Source: Cristatella mucedo
Taxonomy: Eukaryota; Bryozoa; Phylactolaemata; Cristatellidae
NCBI GenBank assembly: GCA_009760855.2
Contig: WPIO01000180.1
Location: forward strand, 188,001 to 252,000
Reading direction: 5' to 3'
Length of the DNA: 64,000 nucleotides
The notes below the pieces were generated by a model. That model was not told where the DNA came from, ran no database searches, and was given only the letters and a program-made list of their open reading frames with translations. Both the position numbers and the translations under genes were made by a program. The stretch's first letter is position 1; each line of letters starts with the position of its first letter. This document shows positions 23,501 through 38,100 of the stretch, in pieces.

Positions 23501-26500
23501 TGTGTCCAAATTAGGATTTCTCGAAATTTGCAAGCTAAATAAATTTCTCTTAGATCCCCTATAAATCAGCTATTAAAGAGAAACTACGTAAATATTTCGA
23601 AATATTGTCTCTCAAAGGTTAGAATCTTCTGTAAAATAAATGACTTTAATTTTTTGCTCGAATTCCTTTGCTTACTGCTAACTCACCAGATCAGAAATTA
23701 ATTGCTAGTGAACGCTTATTGAAGAACCTAAACGTCAGGGTTGAATAACAAAGACTCAACAGAACAGGAGAAAATACGATGCCGCCTCGGCAGATACTTG
23801 GGCATGCTGCTGAATTGCTAAAAACCTTTCCTGAGCGACACAAAATAAATTTATTCAGAGGTATGATTGTCTGTCAAGACATATTGCTTTATACGGAAGT
23901 GACTATTTAGATATTATAATAGTTTTACTGGAAGCTGCGTAGAACGGCGTGTGAGCTGCCATTTTGAGGTTTCGAAACTAGTTACCTGGTAAGTCGCTGT
24001 AATTAGCATAGCGAATGTCGCTATCATCCGAGTAGGAAAGCGAAAATATGGCAGTGATTTGTAGATAAAAAAATTCTTGATTTTCTTCATAAAGCCATCA
24101 TGGTGTGATTCTTCTCTGCAAATACATACATACTTGATTGTATAAAAAGTTAAGATTATTTACTTAGTCCAGTAAAATAACTCGGTGTATTTATATGCAC
24201 TCTACAGTGGTAGTGCATATTTAGAATGTTGTTTGGTTTATTATACAACTCGCAATTTCACCCGGCATTAGCTTACTAATAAACATTCACACGACGCCGC
24301 TAGTCAGTGCTCTGAGTAAACAATAGAGTTTTATTATTATTTTTAAAGTTATAAGCGTATTGAGCTTAATTCCACCAGTCATGTCATTGCCTAGTTTTGA
24401 ACTGTAAATACCGAATAAAGGAAGTTCCAAAGTCTCCGAGGGTGATGATAGACACCGCATAAGGATTAGATTCAAGCGATTCTGGTGGCGAAATGCAAAA
24501 CTATTTAAGAATCATTTCGGGTAGGCAGACCTCTACAGTCAAAGGAAGAGAGCTCACAGTGAGAAACAGAGTATTGGATTAGATATTCTGAAAATCAGTG
24601 AAAAATTATCTAACCGCAGTCAGGAGCACAGTTTACGAACTAAACGCTAACCTGAAGGTTATTTAGTTCCAAATGAAAGTTTTTTTGCACATGACAGAAG
24701 ATTATCTAGTAGTGGTATCCATAATTGTTTTACAGAAGTCTTTAACCAATCCATACGTTTGCCCATAATAACTTATTCCAAATTAGCTTGTATTCTTTCG
24801 ATAGGGCATAATTGAAGGTTAGCTGAATAGACTGTGGAGCTAATATGAAAGACAATTTTAAAGTCATATTACAATAGGATATATCCAGATTGCACGAAAG
24901 ACGCTCAGGATCAGTTTTAAAAAGACAAAGCTGAACTAATTTTGGTGATTAGGCTTTACAAAGTTTGAATAATAAAAGTTTTGCCTTCAGTAATTCGCTT
25001 GCTTTAATTGTCTTTTAATTTTAGAGATGGTTAGCAGCCACGGTGTTTTAAAGTGTAATAGCAAAGAATTTGAAGGCTTTAACGGATTTAGCGATTCTGG
25101 AAGGTTCTACCGGATCCAGAAGTGCCAATAGAAGAAACCTACCCAAATCAGCTTTCCTAAAAAGTCTATGCATTAGCTTGCTCTAGCACATTTGAATGCA
25201 GAAAATTGAAGCACTGGGGTGAGATTTCACGAGTCAATGTGGTACATACACTCAGGGTGCTGGCTGATTGTTGTGAATCAAGGAACTGACCATCTGCTTA
25301 TTCAAAAGTTACTCTTAGCTTCAAAAATAAAGTAAAACAGTTAATCTTGTGCAGCGTGCTAAAAAACCCGGTGGCAATTGACTTGCAGCAGCAATAGGGA
25401 GACCATATCGTCAGCCCCTAGTCGCCAGCTTGGGCACCAGAAGTTGCATAGTAACCCATCCCATTTTCCTTTAACTATTCAAGTTCCATCAACAAAATTA
25501 TATCGCTATTGAGATACAATTTCTTATGAAATTACTGATACAGTTGCAGAAAAACCATCTATAGGCTCAAAAGGTGCATCATTTAATTACTCACTCGTGC
25601 CATGGCAATGGTGTGGGTCCAAGAAGCCGATGCACATATATCACGTGATGCTTCTCTGCTAAAGGCTGCAAGAATAATCCGTTAAAATGAGTAAATAAAA
25701 GGTTTACTGGCATAAACACATAGATCAATATTTTGTAGTTACTTTTGCAGCACATATTCTTGCAGGTTCTCTTCATATACAAATAAACCTAGACTACCAC
25801 TACTCCCGGCAAGAATGACGATGGTAACCTCTAATGAAGGATAGCTCCCTTTCCTCCCCAGCTAAATACCCTCTAGTCTTCACTGCCTCTTCAAATGTGC
25901 AATTCTACGTTCCAGCACCTGCCTCCAGCTCATGTGTTGCCTCTTCTTCTCGGCGATAGAGCTATAGATATAGATAGAGCCCTATAATTGCTATATACCA
26001 AGAAAGGTCCTCACCTTAATACAAGGAAACCACCTCCCCCTATCAGAATAATTGCGCCAAATCTGCTAGAAGATTGAAATTGTATTTGTAGCTTGACTGA
26101 AAAATTCGTAGCTTTCAGTGATTAATATGGATTATAAAGTATTTAAATGTTGATAGTTCTTCAATCGCCAAGCACTTCAATTTTAATTGTGTTATTAGAG
26201 GAGATTTGGAGATTTGACCTCAAGTGTGTTGCCATAAATATAAGGCACTTGAGCACTGTAGTCCTTTCAGATGCTCGAACACAAATTAATTCGATGTATC
26301 TCTGTCCCATTAGCTATGAGGAGAAGCTGTGTTAGTGAAGGGAATTAATTATGTCAAATTACAATCAACGGCCCCTATACCATAGATAAACGGGTCCTTG
26401 TCGTTATAATCGTCAGGTCTCTATAGCAGCTTTAGAAGGCCACACCTACAGCACAGGTCGTCGAACAATACAGACTCTCTAAAAGCCAATAGTACAATGA

Positions 26501-28886
26501 CTAAGCATTATTTAAGTTATGTTTTATAACGTTGAACTATTAGACTGTATATCCGGTACCAAACGATAATAACTAATAAACAACCAATCTTAAGAATCTT
26601 CATATTGTGAACTATATAAAAAACATACAGCTGACTTTTTTTGTATATCCCATTAAATTGTTTTATCAATTATTAATAATAATGATAAAGAGACCCCAGA
26701 GAAATAGATTTCTTTTTAGGCACTTTCCATCTGCTGAAAAGGAAACACGATCGCATGGTTAGTGGTGTTATGCTCAATAATAACAAAAACAACATCGTTA
26801 GGGGTGACATGCACGGAGTCAGCATGCAAGTGTGATTAGTGGCAGCATGCTCAGTGTACTCAAGCTTAAGCACATTGTAGACGTCTGCCTAATGAGCAGA
26901 CTCATTTAGATAGTGACAGAAGAGCTTTAGTGGCCTATACCTATCACCCAGGGTATTCTTCGAAGAATTCGCCCCCTCCCCGCCCAGCAAGGCCTATCCT
27001 AGACCTGAATCCTAGAATCCTAGACCTGAATCCTAGACCTGAATCCTAGACCTGAATCCTAGACCTGAATCCTAGGCCTGAATCCTAGGCCTGAATTCTA
27101 GGCCTGAATCCTAGGCCTGAATCCAAGACCAGAGTTGGTAAGTTCGAGCAGCCTTCTCAGAATCTGTGATCATTTTTAAAGTTACTAATTCTTCATCTAG
27201 TCCTAAACGTCTCTAGTTCTCAACCTTCCTAATGTGTAGACCCTTTAAAATAATGGTATTAATGTTGTGGCGACACCTGACCATACAATTATTGAGTGAG
27301 AAATGTGGAAATGCATGTTTTCCAATGGTCTTGGGCGACCTCTTTGAAAGGATCGTTCGATCCCCAAAGGGGTAGCGATACACAGGTTGAGAACCGCTAA
27401 TCTAGTCAGTGACGCAAAGTATTTTATACCCACGAACACTGTTTTTAAGAGGCAGAACCCTTATCACCAAACAACTCTAGAATAATAACCTCGTATTAAA
27501 CAAAATTCTACCTGCATATTTACTATATTTCACTTATATTCAGTACATTTACATTTACTTATATTAAATTTTGCAAATATTTTACTCAGGAATTATGCAT
27601 AACATAGCGGCACAAATAAAAGATTAGCTAAGCATCAGAAAAACATTTCCATCGAAATTGCATAGCAATTGCGAGAAACTGGTTTTCATGGTGAAAAGGC
27701 TAAAATACATTTGGAGCCTGACAACGATGGCATAAACAAACGATGAATAAAAGCGAAACGATAAACCACTATCAAGGAGCCATTCCTAAACCTATAAACC
27801 CACAGCAACTAAGCAGTTTACAATGAAAAAAATTAACCAGATTAATGCATAGGTAGGGCAAAGTATAATGACCTTTTCTTAAATTAGGTTTTTAACTCTA
27901 AGCTCCAACATAGTAAACGAGGTTTAACCTTATCACCTTGCACACGATTACTGTCCGTAAAGAAGATCGAAAGAATGCTACAACGACCAACATTAACAAC
28001 TTGCATGAGCTTAGCGATCTAACTATAGAAGAGCGTCTTCAAATCTCTCACTTGCAATTTTTACTGAAACAATGGCAATTTATAAGTTATCTCAGAAGAA
28101 AAGATCTAGTCTTATACCTTTAAATATAGTTTCATTGAAACTTAGGGCTAATAATTTCAAATTTCATAAAATATGTTAGCGACCATAAGTGCACGGCAGA
28201 CTATTCCCAGTGGTACAGAGAGTGCTGTGAGGCTCCCTTTGCTAGGCCTAGCCCGTGAGGCTGTAGACAGCCAGACGGGTAATGGTGATAATTCATGTCT
28301 GTTGAGATGCTCCCAAAGCCTGGAACTCCCTCCCGACCTGCGTCAGAACATCCCCTGACCTGACCACATTTAAAAAGAATTTAAAAACATACCTATTTAG
28401 GAGAGCATTTAGTGGGTCTCTGTGATTCGTCCTTCATGTGCTTATGCGTACTGACACTGTGCATGCTGCCACTAACCACATTTGCATGCTGACCCTGTGT
28501 ATGTCACACCTAACCATGTTATTCATTTTGTTTGGTTATCAAGCATGATTTTACTCACCATTCAATTGAATTTCTTTTGCAGCAAATGTAAAGCGCCTAG
28601 AAAGATATTGAGTTCTGTGAGGGCGCTTGATCAAGTGCATTATTATTATTATTATATCTCAAAGATAATTTGATATCTAAATTATTTAGCGGAGCCTTAC
28701 AAACATTTAACATTTTTTGTCTGAACTGTGCATGATCAGTTACCTAGTTATTGTTTAATGCTAGTAGATCTTTGAATCTCTGTGTCAACTTTGAATTTTA
28801 TTCATGCAGGAACCGTATGAAACAGCACAGGATTTCACAATTTTAATCTATAGTATGAATATTGTGATATATCTATGTCTATATGT

Positions 28887-28950
<64 letters not shown>

Positions 28951-29109
28951 TATATGTATATACATATATTTGAGCTGCTCACTGACTGTGGACTCGCTTC
29001 CCAGAGTCGTGGTCGTTCTATCACGGAAGACTGTGCCATCTTGCCAGTTGAAGGAGGTGCACCATCTTGCTGTGTGAGGACTTTTTTGCTTTAATTAGCA
29101 GATATATAC

Positions 29110-29187
<78 letters not shown>

Positions 29188-32100
29188 TGAATATATTGCA
29201 GCTTTGCACAAAATTTAAGTTTTAAACCTACACACGGCTGTATAGCAATGCTTAAGTATTATATTGTGTTAAAAAACAACTTCTTGGTGCTGATGATAGT
29301 AATAAAAATAATATTAATACACTTGATAAAATGCCTTCAGAGAAACCTATCTCTTTCTAGGCGCTTTACATTGGCTTCAAAGGAAAACCAATCGGATAGT
29401 GAGTGGTATCAGGCTTTATAAACCGCATAAATAACATGGTTATGGGTGACAAGCTCAGGGTCTGCATACAAGTCTAGTTAGTGGCAGCATGCAACAGCTT
29501 CAGCACCTATAAGCACATACAGGACGAGTCACAGGGACCTAATAAATATTCATAAACAGGTGCCTTTTCAAATTCTTTTTAGAAGTGGTCAAGTCAAGGG
29601 ATGCAGCGACAAAAGTCGGGAGTGAGCTCCCGGCTTTGGGAGCATATGATCTAAAGGCTCGGTCTGCAAAGGATTTGAGGATTGTTCTAGGTATACCAAA
29701 AGTTAGTTTCCGAAAAGTGAGTGGTATTATGCTTGGCCTGGTGGGGGAGGAGATCTGATAGGTACATTAGATACCAAGGATGAAGGGACCTAAAAGTGAG
29801 CGACAAAACCTTGAAGTCGATTCGTTGCTTGACTGGTAGCCAGTGAAGGTCGGCGAGAAGTGGTGTGCTGTAGCAACTGCAACTCTCACGACAGACAAAT
29901 CTAGCAGCAGAGTGTGGAACCAGCTGTTAACGCCTGATTGCACATGCTGATAGACCAGCAAACAGTGAGCTACAGAGGCCACGACGGCATGTCAAAAATG
30001 CCTGGACCAGCATAGATGTGGTACATCTTTCTAAACAAGCCAACATTTTACGTAAGTAAAAGTAGGAAGACTTGATCTTGGAGATGATGTAGGCGTCAAA
30101 AGAAAGGTCACTTCGGACCATAACACCTAGATTTCTTCCAGATTCAACAGGAGATTGCTGGTAGAGCAGATTGTGAGGGTTAGCCTTTCCAATTTCTGAA
30201 TCACACCTAGTTTGCGCATAACTAGTAAGTTAGTTAATCGCCATTTAATTTAAGAAAACTTTTGGCTATCCATGTTCGGATGTCATCAATACATACAGCG
30301 AGGGAGTTGAGAGAATTCGACGTGCTCGAGGGCTGGAAGGGATCAAAGCAAAGGTACAACTGAGTTTCATCTGCATAGAAGTGAAAAACAAGATAGTGCT
30401 TGGCAGTCATATGGGAAAGACCTTGAGTAAAAACCGTAAACAGGATTGGACCTCACAATGAACCCTGAAGTAACCGATATTTCACTGATATCTCGGAATA
30501 TCTTTGATCATTCACATCAATACTCCTTAGTATTCCACTGAGACAGCATTTGAGCCATTTCAGAACAGTGCCAGTGATGCCCAGGCGAGATGAGATCGCT
30601 CACAAAGGATTTGGCGATCAACAGTATCAAAAGTTGCTTAAAGATTGAGTAAAACAAGCAGAGAAACTCTACTCGTACTTGCATTCCTAAGTAAATCGTT
30701 GTATACCGAAAGCAATACTGATTCTTTGGAGTGATGATCTCTAAAGCCAGACTGGAACTTACTAGCAAGGCTTGAAGTTTCACTATCTGAGTTCAGCTGG
30801 TCTGCCAGGACTCGTTGCAGTTTCTTTGATAGGAACGGTAGAAGAGAGACTGGGCGGTCGTTGCTAAATTTCACTTGGTCTAGTGTCGCCTTATCGAGAA
30901 GTGGCCTGACTACAGCTTTTATAAAAGTGCTGGGAGAAAGCATTAGCAAGTCCCTATATTATAGTTAGGCCTTTAATGACTACTTCCATTGTGTCTCACT
31001 TGTGATTTATATGTCATTTATTGCAGGATTGCCTTAAAACCCCTGCGAGATGTATCTCCGTCAGTAACTCAACAAAGTCATATGGACCTTGTGGATGTTC
31101 TAGTTGTTTACGAAAACCTTGTAGGAGCGTCAAATCCTTTGGAATCCGTATATTTAGCTCATATGCTCCCAAAGCCTTTAACTTCCTCCCAACTGGCATT
31201 ACAGCATCTTCTTACTTGAACACATGAAGAAAACCAAAACCGCATCTATTTATAACAGCATTCGGAACCTTAAACATATTTCAGGTCTCTCGGAGAGGAA
31301 AAATTAGCGTTCTGTATGCAATAAGCACTTTTTTATATCATCCGAAAGTTGATAAGTCTACGTGATTTTTCCTATAGTGCTGATTCCTGCTGTCACTGTG
31401 CACGCTGCCACTAGCAATGCTTGCCATCTGAATCTGTGCAGGTCACTTCAAACCATGTTATTCTGTTTGCCATTTAGCATGCTACCACTAACCTCTCGAT
31501 CATACTTCTTTTGCAATGTATTATGGTTACTATGACGCCTATAGTGCAGGTCAAGGCCGGGCTTGTGTCAGCCACACTCTATTAGGTCCACCCTAATGTC
31601 AGAGCGTTTGCCAGCTGTTGCTGTTTTTGCCGGCACATGCGATCTGAATTGTTCCCGCTTGTTCCTGAACTACTAAGTGAGAATAGTTTCAACGGCGAAA
31701 CCTCAAGACGACGGGATAATCCAAAAATCTGTGATATGTGTGTGTTCTTTGAATGCCTCCTAAGCACTGTCAACAAGTCTTCCAAATAGCGTATTATATT
31801 CCAAACACAAAATAATCTGTGTGAATCTATGCTGTCTTTTTCTATCAATAAAATTAATTTTTAAGATATTGATAGAAGAATGATAGGGCAGCAAGGAACA
31901 CTTTTCGAAGCATTTGCTTATAATCTTGCACTTTTTCATGTTTTACGACAATTTCTTTGACCTGCATGTGATAATTCTATTTCTTATTCCTTAAAAATCT
32001 AAGCTACCTTCAAAAGACTATATAACTTCATAAATCTAAACATATACTTCGCGATATGGAACTCATTGAGTACAACTGTAACTGGAAGATGCAAGTATGG

Positions 32101-35100
32101 GAGCAGTTCACGTTTCCTTAGTAGAAGTCATCTGGTAATCTTAGTGTCATTGAGGAGTATGATATTGACAGACTCGACGGATGATTGGTTTAAATCTGCA
32201 TCTCCTGTCAGAAATCTTTCTCGGCATCAAATAGTATTGCAGTTAAAGTCTCGGATACATTCATAGAGCTAGGCCCATACAATTATTCCTAGCAGTCACA
32301 CAGGTTTCATAGCTGGCTGGTTCACGATTACCATTCAGCCAGATTTCCACAGTCCTTAGTTGTATTTTCTCTGTCGCCAAATAATGTACGAGTCATTGTT
32401 AACTGCATGCGCTCACGTAGTGGAATACCTGACTTCTTAAGTGTAACCCAAGCTGTCGCTTGCGAATGCAAACGATTGCCACGTAGAAAAACTTGGCGGT
32501 AAGGCCAGTAAGACAGATGAGGGCTGGCATGTTGTAGATCAAAGTGTTATACTGAATCAGAGGCTAAAACGCAGAATAGAAAACACATTTTCCTGAAACC
32601 CAATAATAACAGAATAATTCACAAACAGTCAAAGTTAAAAAATCAAAGTAGTAAAATGAGACATTCTAATTATTCAGCATTTCTATCGTACTTTGTATAA
32701 ATTTTTCGGTAACAATGGTTTCAATTGACGATATGTAGCGAAATTTTGGCGTTAGACTTGAATGAAATCGAGCATATTGAATTAGGACATCGCACGCTGA
32801 CATGAAACGAGCATTTGGACATCATTAACAAAACATTTCCAAATACCTTTGCTGTCACATCGCATAACTTAAAGCGTAAGAGTTAGTAATAGTAGTAATA
32901 ATAATAGCTCTGACAAATTCATTTACTGAAACGGCCTCTTCATAAGATTTACATATACATCCAGTATTATACTCTCGTAGGAGACATTATGCAGTAAGCT
33001 AAAGCAAGCTGCAAGTCAATCAAACGTACTGCACTTGCGGTACTAAAAATCAACGTGATGCTAACGTCGTGCACTCTTGCACCGTGGGAATGTCCTTCGA
33101 GTAATTATCATTCAGAAACTGCTCAGTTTGCCCTGGTGGCCCAGTGTTTAAGGTGCTAAACTAGCTCGAGAAAATAAGTCAAGATTATGGTATGTGATAA
33201 CGAAGGTCGTGAGCTCAGGTCATGCGATATATGTAAAGTGCCTATACAGAGATTAGGTTCTCTTAAGGTACTAAAAAAATGAATTAAGTTTTGTCTAAAA
33301 ACTGACATTTGAAATTCGCGTATTAAAGATAAACTAATTATAAATGCAAGCTCAAATTTTGGTGGTTTTCAGATGACTCGAACATTCTCAATAAATTATT
33401 ATGTAAGACCTATTTAAACCGGAAGTATCATCGAGCTCAACAAAATAATTTTCTTTGAAAAATCACTGTGCCGGAACTGAGGTTTTCTGGTGAACTCTGC
33501 GAATATAAGGTAGTCAGCCCTAAACGGACCCTCAAAAACTAACTTTGGAAAATGATAAAACGTAAAACTTTCCCGGAAATGACACGCCCCTCGAGATCAC
33601 ACGGCCGACTGGTTGTACAACAAGATCATAAAAGAGGAAACCCCCTAGCGGCAGGGTGCCTAGTCCCTCCTCTGCTTCCCGCCCCGCCCATAGCAACTTG
33701 CGGTAAACGGCATTCCAAGGCACACTCCTTATTTATTTGGCAGAAACATGTTTACATTTGTATGTTTACATCGGATCACAAACCGGAAGTGACTGTCGTT
33801 CGGCCAGTAGACGAACATTAGGGATAATGTATTGAGAATGTACTGCTGCCGGGGCCCCCGTAACTGAGGTGTCCATTACCACGGCACCGCATGAATCCTG
33901 GGACAGCTTATCCAGTTCCGGTAGCGGCCATTGTGCACGAGGCGACGGCTGAGAGTGGTCATTTGTTCGGCGGCCGGTCAGCGTGGTGACTTGGATGGAA
34001 CTAGCGCGTCGTTTAGTGGAAGCCAGTCTGAAAATGCTGATTCATTTCTATTCAAAGGAATTTAGGTGATTCAAGTTCTCATTTATGTCGTTAATAGTTA
34101 AATATTTGTATTGGCGGATGCTGGTGAGCCGCCCGGCTGTGGCCTGGATTTACGGCCTGCGGTATGAGACCTATCGCGGATATGATCTGCATAGGCTGTA
34201 TAAAGATCTTGTTAGGTTGACCTATTCCTAAGATCCATATTTATCTATTTATTGAATTGTTCGTGCGATTATAGCGTTTCCTAGTGCTGCCTCTTGGTTA
34301 TAGCTTGGAGTTCTCTAGTATATCTGCAAACGACAGTCCAGTGCCTGCTGTCATTTATGTCATATCTCCTAAAATAATGATTCGATCACCTTAAAACTTT
34401 GGAATATACGGTTGATTTTAGTTACATAATTATTTCAGCATTCTCGCATGCATATTGGACCTCAGTAGATGACTTGTTTTGGTCAAAACTGGCTGTGTTT
34501 GTCGTGCTAAGCCTTTGTCGTCCTTTCACTCACATGTCATAAAAATGTCACAGGTAGGCTAATAGTGACCCAATCAACGTGAAATTCGAAATACCTGGTC
34601 GTATGTTTCTATGTTGTATGGCGACAAATATAGTAACAATCTTGTTATTCGTCACCTACATGCTTTGGCAGCTGAAGGTGGCTTCTCTGAGTGCTGCCAC
34701 AGCAGTAGTACTTGGTACCTCATCGGTTGTACAACTTGGTCGATACTGGGCCGATCTGCGTGAAATTTGGAATATGGATGGGGCTCACCTGTCTCCACGT
34801 CCCCCCCCCCTGTGCATCTAGGCATGATGGATGTGTATGCATATAATGTGCCTGTCACAAAGTGTCCCTGGGCTGTGGTCTTGATGACAGTCAACAGTTT
34901 GAGATGTCGAATTTTTATAAGTTTTTGTGCGGGGAGCGTGCAATCGAGTGTCTTGCATCTTTCTAGCGGTTTGCCATATTTCCACAATGACTGGTAGTAA
35001 ATCTGGGCGATTTGGTTGTAAAGCCGTGTACGACTGAGCTTCAGTGCTATACGTGACCTTAGACTTTTACAGGTCATCAGAAGGTCAACACCAGCTAAAT

Positions 35101-38100
35101 CACATCAAACGATAGCTAATGCTACCAGTGTTCTTTTTGCAAATTGCCATGCCATTCATTTTGTTTGTCTTTGTACGATATTAATAAATTGTGCTTTGGA
35201 GTGGGACAACTCGCACTATTAGCCGCCATCGTTGGGGGATAATTCCCATTACCGGCCTTCTTACCCCCTGTGCCTAATTTGGGTGGTCTACCATTGCTAA
35301 ATGCTTTTCGACGTATTCTCACCGATAACGTCTCCAGTCTTTAAGAAATTACATTCAGAAACACTCACATTTAGAGTCAGCTGCTTATAATCACAACCGT
35401 CGGTAAATTTACGGTCCAAACAGTGATCAATATCAACCCGACTTGGGAAATAGATTTAAACCGAAAAGAATGTCGTATGTTTAATTTTTGTACGTCGTGA
35501 ATGGTAAATGATGCGTGTTCCATACGATGCATTCCAACACTTTCAGACATCGTTTCCTCCCTACTGTATACCTATTGTCAAATCTGCTGACAACTCATGA
35601 GTTTTGAACGTTTTCTAGGATACGTTTAAGAGTTTAGTTTTCATTTTACGAGACCGTGGACGAATTCGATTTAGGGCGTACTGTTTTGCGTATCAAAGTT
35701 TTCTTATTGTCAGTGCTCGCGTTTAGAAGAAAGCTTGACCAGACCGGAAATAAGCATCACCCTTTCGGACGACCCCAATGTTTGATGTGAATCGTCTTTG
35801 GCTGCGACAATATTGCCATTCATCTGACTGAAGGATTTTTAATAAAAAATAATCTCAAAATATAGTACACCTGATTTTTATATTGTCTCATGATGGATTA
35901 TTGCTAAAATCAGACAATGAGTCAAAGGTTACAGCTCTAAGCAGGCTGACGTCCTTTCCTGTGTACAATGAATTTAGAAAAAGATGAGATTCCATGCACG
36001 GGCTTTTATCACGATTCAGCCTAGTATTTTTGTGAAATTTGGATGTTTATTATATTTTTCTCAAACGCACTACTTTCTAGTATTTCATGGGAACTTCAAC
36101 CTGTATTTTGGACGGAATTTGTTTTAGTTCACCTAGTCTACTCTCGACGTTTTACAATCTCGCCTCACAATAGCCTCTTTAAAAGCTACCTTGACATAAC
36201 TTTAAGCAAATAATAATTTAAGTTATCATCTATAAAGGAGAGTACTTTATATAGTCATGGCTAGCGAAAAATAATTGTGGGATTTACAAAGCAAACAGTC
36301 TTCTGTAAGTAGAAAAATATCTCCTGCGTAAGACCGACTTAGTATGTGTAGCTTTGTTGTGCAACAGACGGAGAAATTACATACTATAAATACATAATTA
36401 CATACGTTGATACTTTTATATTTTTAGACGGAACTGCAGGGGTGAGCTTGAAGTAGGTGGACAGAAAGGAAGAGGAAGGAATGAGTTTTGACGCCTAACA
36501 GGGAATAATGACCTCGGAACATTTGCCTCCTGACGATTATAATGTACTTTGTGCTGCGCCGAGCTGCCAACGACAATGAAATGTTACTTTATTTACTTAC
36601 ATGGAGTGATTCGTAAGCAGAAATGATTTGGCATTGAGTCACTATCCACAGGCCATACGCCAGCCTAAAATTAGTTTCGTTGAAAAATAGCTTTCTCATT
36701 TTCAAACTAAAAGGCTAGGTGAAAATCATTCACTGATGTCGGGAATTGCAAAATTGATGGAATTAAGAGCAAACATTCAGGAATTCCTTGCAATAAGGCT
36801 TAAGCACTATTAGGCGGCAAGCAGGGTGAGTCTTTCCAGTTTCATAGAAATAGTTATTGGTGCAATATATAAATCAATGTCGTCAGAGTATTATGGTTCT
36901 CGACCCACTATAAAGTTGATCAAATCTTAGGAGATTCTTGTCAGGAAACGGCTCGAGTAGATTTTGTAGGTGGGTAGCAAAGTTGATAGCACATACCTTT
37001 TTAGCAATGCTGTCTCTAATTGTGTAAAGTCCAATATTGTCATGCTTGTTGCATTGTGCTCTTAATAAGTAACCATTCGGTCATGCTTCCCTTACTTCAA
37101 ATTCTAAAGTGCCTAGACAGAGAATAAGTTCTCTAATGACACTGTGCAAATATATTGTTATTATTAAACAGCAGTTGCTATCCTCTTCCTCGAAGCCTGG
37201 AGCCATTTTTGAGAGGAAGTAGCTGTCTTTCAGAGGTTAGGCAAAGAATACATTCTTGATGATAAGGTTACCTGTGACATGCCGTCACCTACGAGTTACC
37301 ATAAATTAGATAGTACTTGGCTATGGCAAATTTATGCCCTCGAGATAGGCAAATGAATTGGCGGGAAAATCGTGGTCAGGTAAATAGAATGACTGTATTG
37401 ACAGGCTTCTTAGAGGGCCGTTTCAGAAAAAAACGTAATGTGAATTGAGGCCATTCATCACATATGGTTAACAAAATAATGCCTAAATATAGCTCTTCCT
37501 GAAACCTGGAAAAATGCTACGCCATCACTCAAATTAAGTTATCCTTATCATTTATCTTTATCATTTATTTATACCATTTATCTTTATCTTTTATTTATAT
37601 TTATCCTTATCATATATCTTAATTATTCACGTGTTACATGCTTTCATGCTGCAGCACATGGCTTTGAAGTATTGCCTGTGACAATACTTAACTATTAATA
37701 GATAAAATTGAAAATCACACGTTATATCGCTCGCTCGTAGAACTTGATCTCCTTTAAGCACTTTAAGTGTGCTGCAAGAGAAGTATTGTCAAATGGTTAG
37801 CAGTAGCACCCTCAATGGCAACAAGCATAACATGATAATGAAACTAATTTTGTAGTTATGAGCACCACAAGTGTGATTTAGAAATTGGAAAGGCTGACTC
37901 TCAAAATTGGCTCAGGCAGCATAGCTCTCCTTTAATCTCAGTGAGAGAATCCAGAGTATTGACAAGAATGGGCAAAGGTCATCCGAGGTACCTCAGAAAT
38001 ATGGGGTACCTCAGGGCTCCGTGCTAGGTCCGGTTCTTTTCACGGTTTTTTACTCTCCCTCAAGCTGATGTGATTGTCAAGCACAATGTAGGCTTTCACT

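Noticed and set aside
28804-29209. Frames on both strands rich in T-H or Y-I repeats
   Set aside because: They are translations of CA and TA microsatellites.
34652-35077. 141-codon minus-strand frame in intron 5
   Set aside because: No recognisable motif or splice context, and it runs over a poly-C tract; length alone is not enough.
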